Shown here: positions 62,458 through 64,000 of the stretch, in pieces
How positions within the stretch are numbered: position 1 is the stretch's first letter
How the letters are laid out: the number at the start of each line of letters is the position of its first letter
Assembly: GCA_013396755.1 (NCBI GenBank)
Contig: VWZF01004013.1
Location: 62,001 to 126,000 of the forward strand
Reading direction: 5' to 3'
DNA: 64,000 nt
DNA from: Sclerurus mexicanus
Taxonomy: Eukaryota; Chordata; Aves; Passeriformes; Furnariidae
Program-made: the position numbers and the translations under genes
The notes under the pieces: generated by a model
Databases searched by the model: none
Seen by the model: only the letters and a program-made list of their open reading frames with translations
Told to the model about the DNA's origin: nothing

Positions 62458-62498
62458 CATTAACATAACTGATATTAACATTAACATAACTGATATTA
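62458..62498. repeat. 21-bp tandem duplication
   Basis: Two back-to-back copies of a unit beginning CATTAACATAACTGATATTA, period 21, without mismatch over 20 bases. Probably recent slippage. Confidence 0.85.
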
Positions 62499-64000
62499 TA
62501 TATAAAACTCAGCAATCAAAATATTTGGAGAATATCTAATTCCACAAAAAGTGTTGTCATGGGAAGTTTTATATATTTTTTTCAAACACAACTACGATTT
62601 ATCCCAATGAATAGTAGTTCTACATGAAAGTTTTTTAATTTAAAACATTATAGAAGCTATAGATGTTGTCTTCTCCACTACAATGTCATGGTGGTGTATT
62701 CCTATTTCATCAGCAGAATAGAAAGAAATTGTCTATATAATATTTTTCTGCTAAAATCTTCTGTCTCATGAGGACAAGTAACTAACTTCTTACCCTATTA
62801 AATACAATATGAAGGAAAATTTTGCAACAATTACAAATGACTGCAAATGCCTGTTAAATCCTTATTCAGCTCTACTTCAGGTGATATACTGTATTTTTCC
62901 AGCAGAGCTGTCTGCCTTTGATACTTTGAGCCACCTCCAGATTAGCTTCTTTCCCACTTCCTTTCCCTTTTCTCCAGTGTCAGTGCACCAATCAAAGGAA
63001 CAAGGATATTTTTTAAAGTATATTCCTGTGCGGATTTACCTCATCAGAATGTACTATTTTGTTGCCACTAAATTTATAAGCATTTAGGATAACACAGACT
63101 ATATTTGGGTTTGAACTTTGGATCTCCTAAGTATACAAAATGGGAAGAAATTTACTTTCATAAGTGATGATCAAAAGTGACGACCAATGCCCAGATAATC
63201 TCATCTCTCATTCTGGAGACCAAATCACTGAAATTAACCATAATCAAAACTAAACATGGCAGGTATTTGAAAATAACATGCAACTCAAACAGATGAGCAA
63301 CTGAAGAAAAAATTACACAGTATGCAAAACATATTTAGCCTGTTTTCAGTGAGCTGAACTACTTATAATCCTGGGATTATGGGATAATGGGATTTGAACA
63401 TGCATAAGAAGTTTCTTGTCTTTATCACAGCCTACTAGAACTGTTTTGTTCCAGTATAAGGCTACTAATTATCTTTAAAACTTCTCTCTCTTTTTTTTTT
63501 TTTTTGAAAAACAACATCTTAGGAAATAAATTCTATTTTTTAAATAAAGAAGTTGTGATCGAATTGAGAAAAAAATTATGGCTTTTTTAGCACTTGCTAA
63601 TGTCACGAGTCTTGCTATTGAAATAACATTTCAAACATGAATTATTTATTATAATACAGAATTTTCATTTTGGAGGTCTTTGTCTTCTTGTTTTTCAAAG
63701 TTTGTGGAAAAAATGTTAAAGGGTGGAAGAGCGTTTTGTGAAACAGTTTTTCCTGGAACGTGTCTTAATAGAGTTCAGATTCTTGACCAAATAACAGAAC
63801 CACTCACAGCCTTTCTAGCTTATCTGCATAGTAAGTGATAATAATTCTTTTTAAATTAAAAGAAAAAGAAATACAAGTTGAATATGAACAGGATGGATTG
63901 TATCAAATATGGACTGTGCTGTTCTGAGAATCTGAGTTCAAGCAAAGTTCAGTGACTTACTGCTTCAGTGAAGAAAAACATGGGCATGGAATCAAGCTTG

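Larger units (their letters stand above)
60853..64000. other. Gene-free unique sequence
   Basis: No gene recognised. The 108-codon plus frame at 61538-61864 has a hydrophobic middle, but no homologue I know and no flanking splice or start context that stands out. A T run lies near 63491-63505. The window ends in unique sequence. Confidence 0.6.

Noticed and set aside
1..64000. CRISPR arrays, operons, prophage or other prokaryotic systems
   Set aside because: No regularly spaced repeats or dense coding. Repeat content is avian.

Overview
The window is eukaryotic nuclear DNA from a bird, most likely a passerine. It is AT-rich by eye, and no reading frame looks like a gene. The organism call rests on the interspersed repeats. 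There are several fragments of the avian LINE CR1, recognisable by their 3' ends (a TTGGACTNGATGATCTT-like stretch, then a TTCCAAC-like stretch, then ATTCTATG repeats). There is also a tRNA-Ile-headed, CR1-tailed SINE of the TguSINE1 type, a family described from passerines. I found no protein-coding exon, tRNA, rRNA or microRNA gene that I can defend, so the window is best read as a gene desert or part of a very long intron.

Layout. 1-12522: unique AT-rich sequence with microsatellites, an A/C-rich tract, a G/T-rich tract and a paired nuclear-receptor-like half-site at about 7.85 kb. 12.5-23.7 kb: three short CR1 3' tails, a 24-bp inverted repeat at 16.27 kb and a 33-base T run at 22.5 kb. 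23.8-33.2 kb: a compact hairpin plus tandem repeat, the SINE at 25.6 kb and a 22-bp perfect palindrome at 27.2 kb. 33.23-33.69 kb: an apparent solo LTR of 438 bp with TG...CA ends and a perfect 9-bp flanking repeat, followed about 230 bp later by two adjacent perfect inverted repeats. 34-48.4 kb: unique sequence with further AAAC and GT-rich tracts.

48.46-52.54 kb is the most structured part. A 5'-truncated, minus-strand CR1 with decayed endonuclease and reverse transcriptase coding sequence was interrupted by a 571-bp solo LTR (TG...CA ends, 13-bp terminal inverted repeat with two mismatches, near-perfect 5-bp target duplication, TATA box). A 985-bp block holding that LTR and flanking CR1 is then present twice in tandem, virtually identical, with a single N exactly at the junction. 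That is the signature of two overlapping contig ends that were not merged. The true locus is probably 986 bp shorter.

52.5-64 kb: unique AT-rich sequence, a GC-richer patch at 57.8-58.1 kb of unknown origin and an old, diverged CR1 tail at 60.8 kb.

No genes are seen acting together and no new biological system can be claimed. The points most worth following up are the duplication at the gap, the two solo LTRs, the passerine-type SINE and a small set of palindromes and possible conserved non-coding elements.
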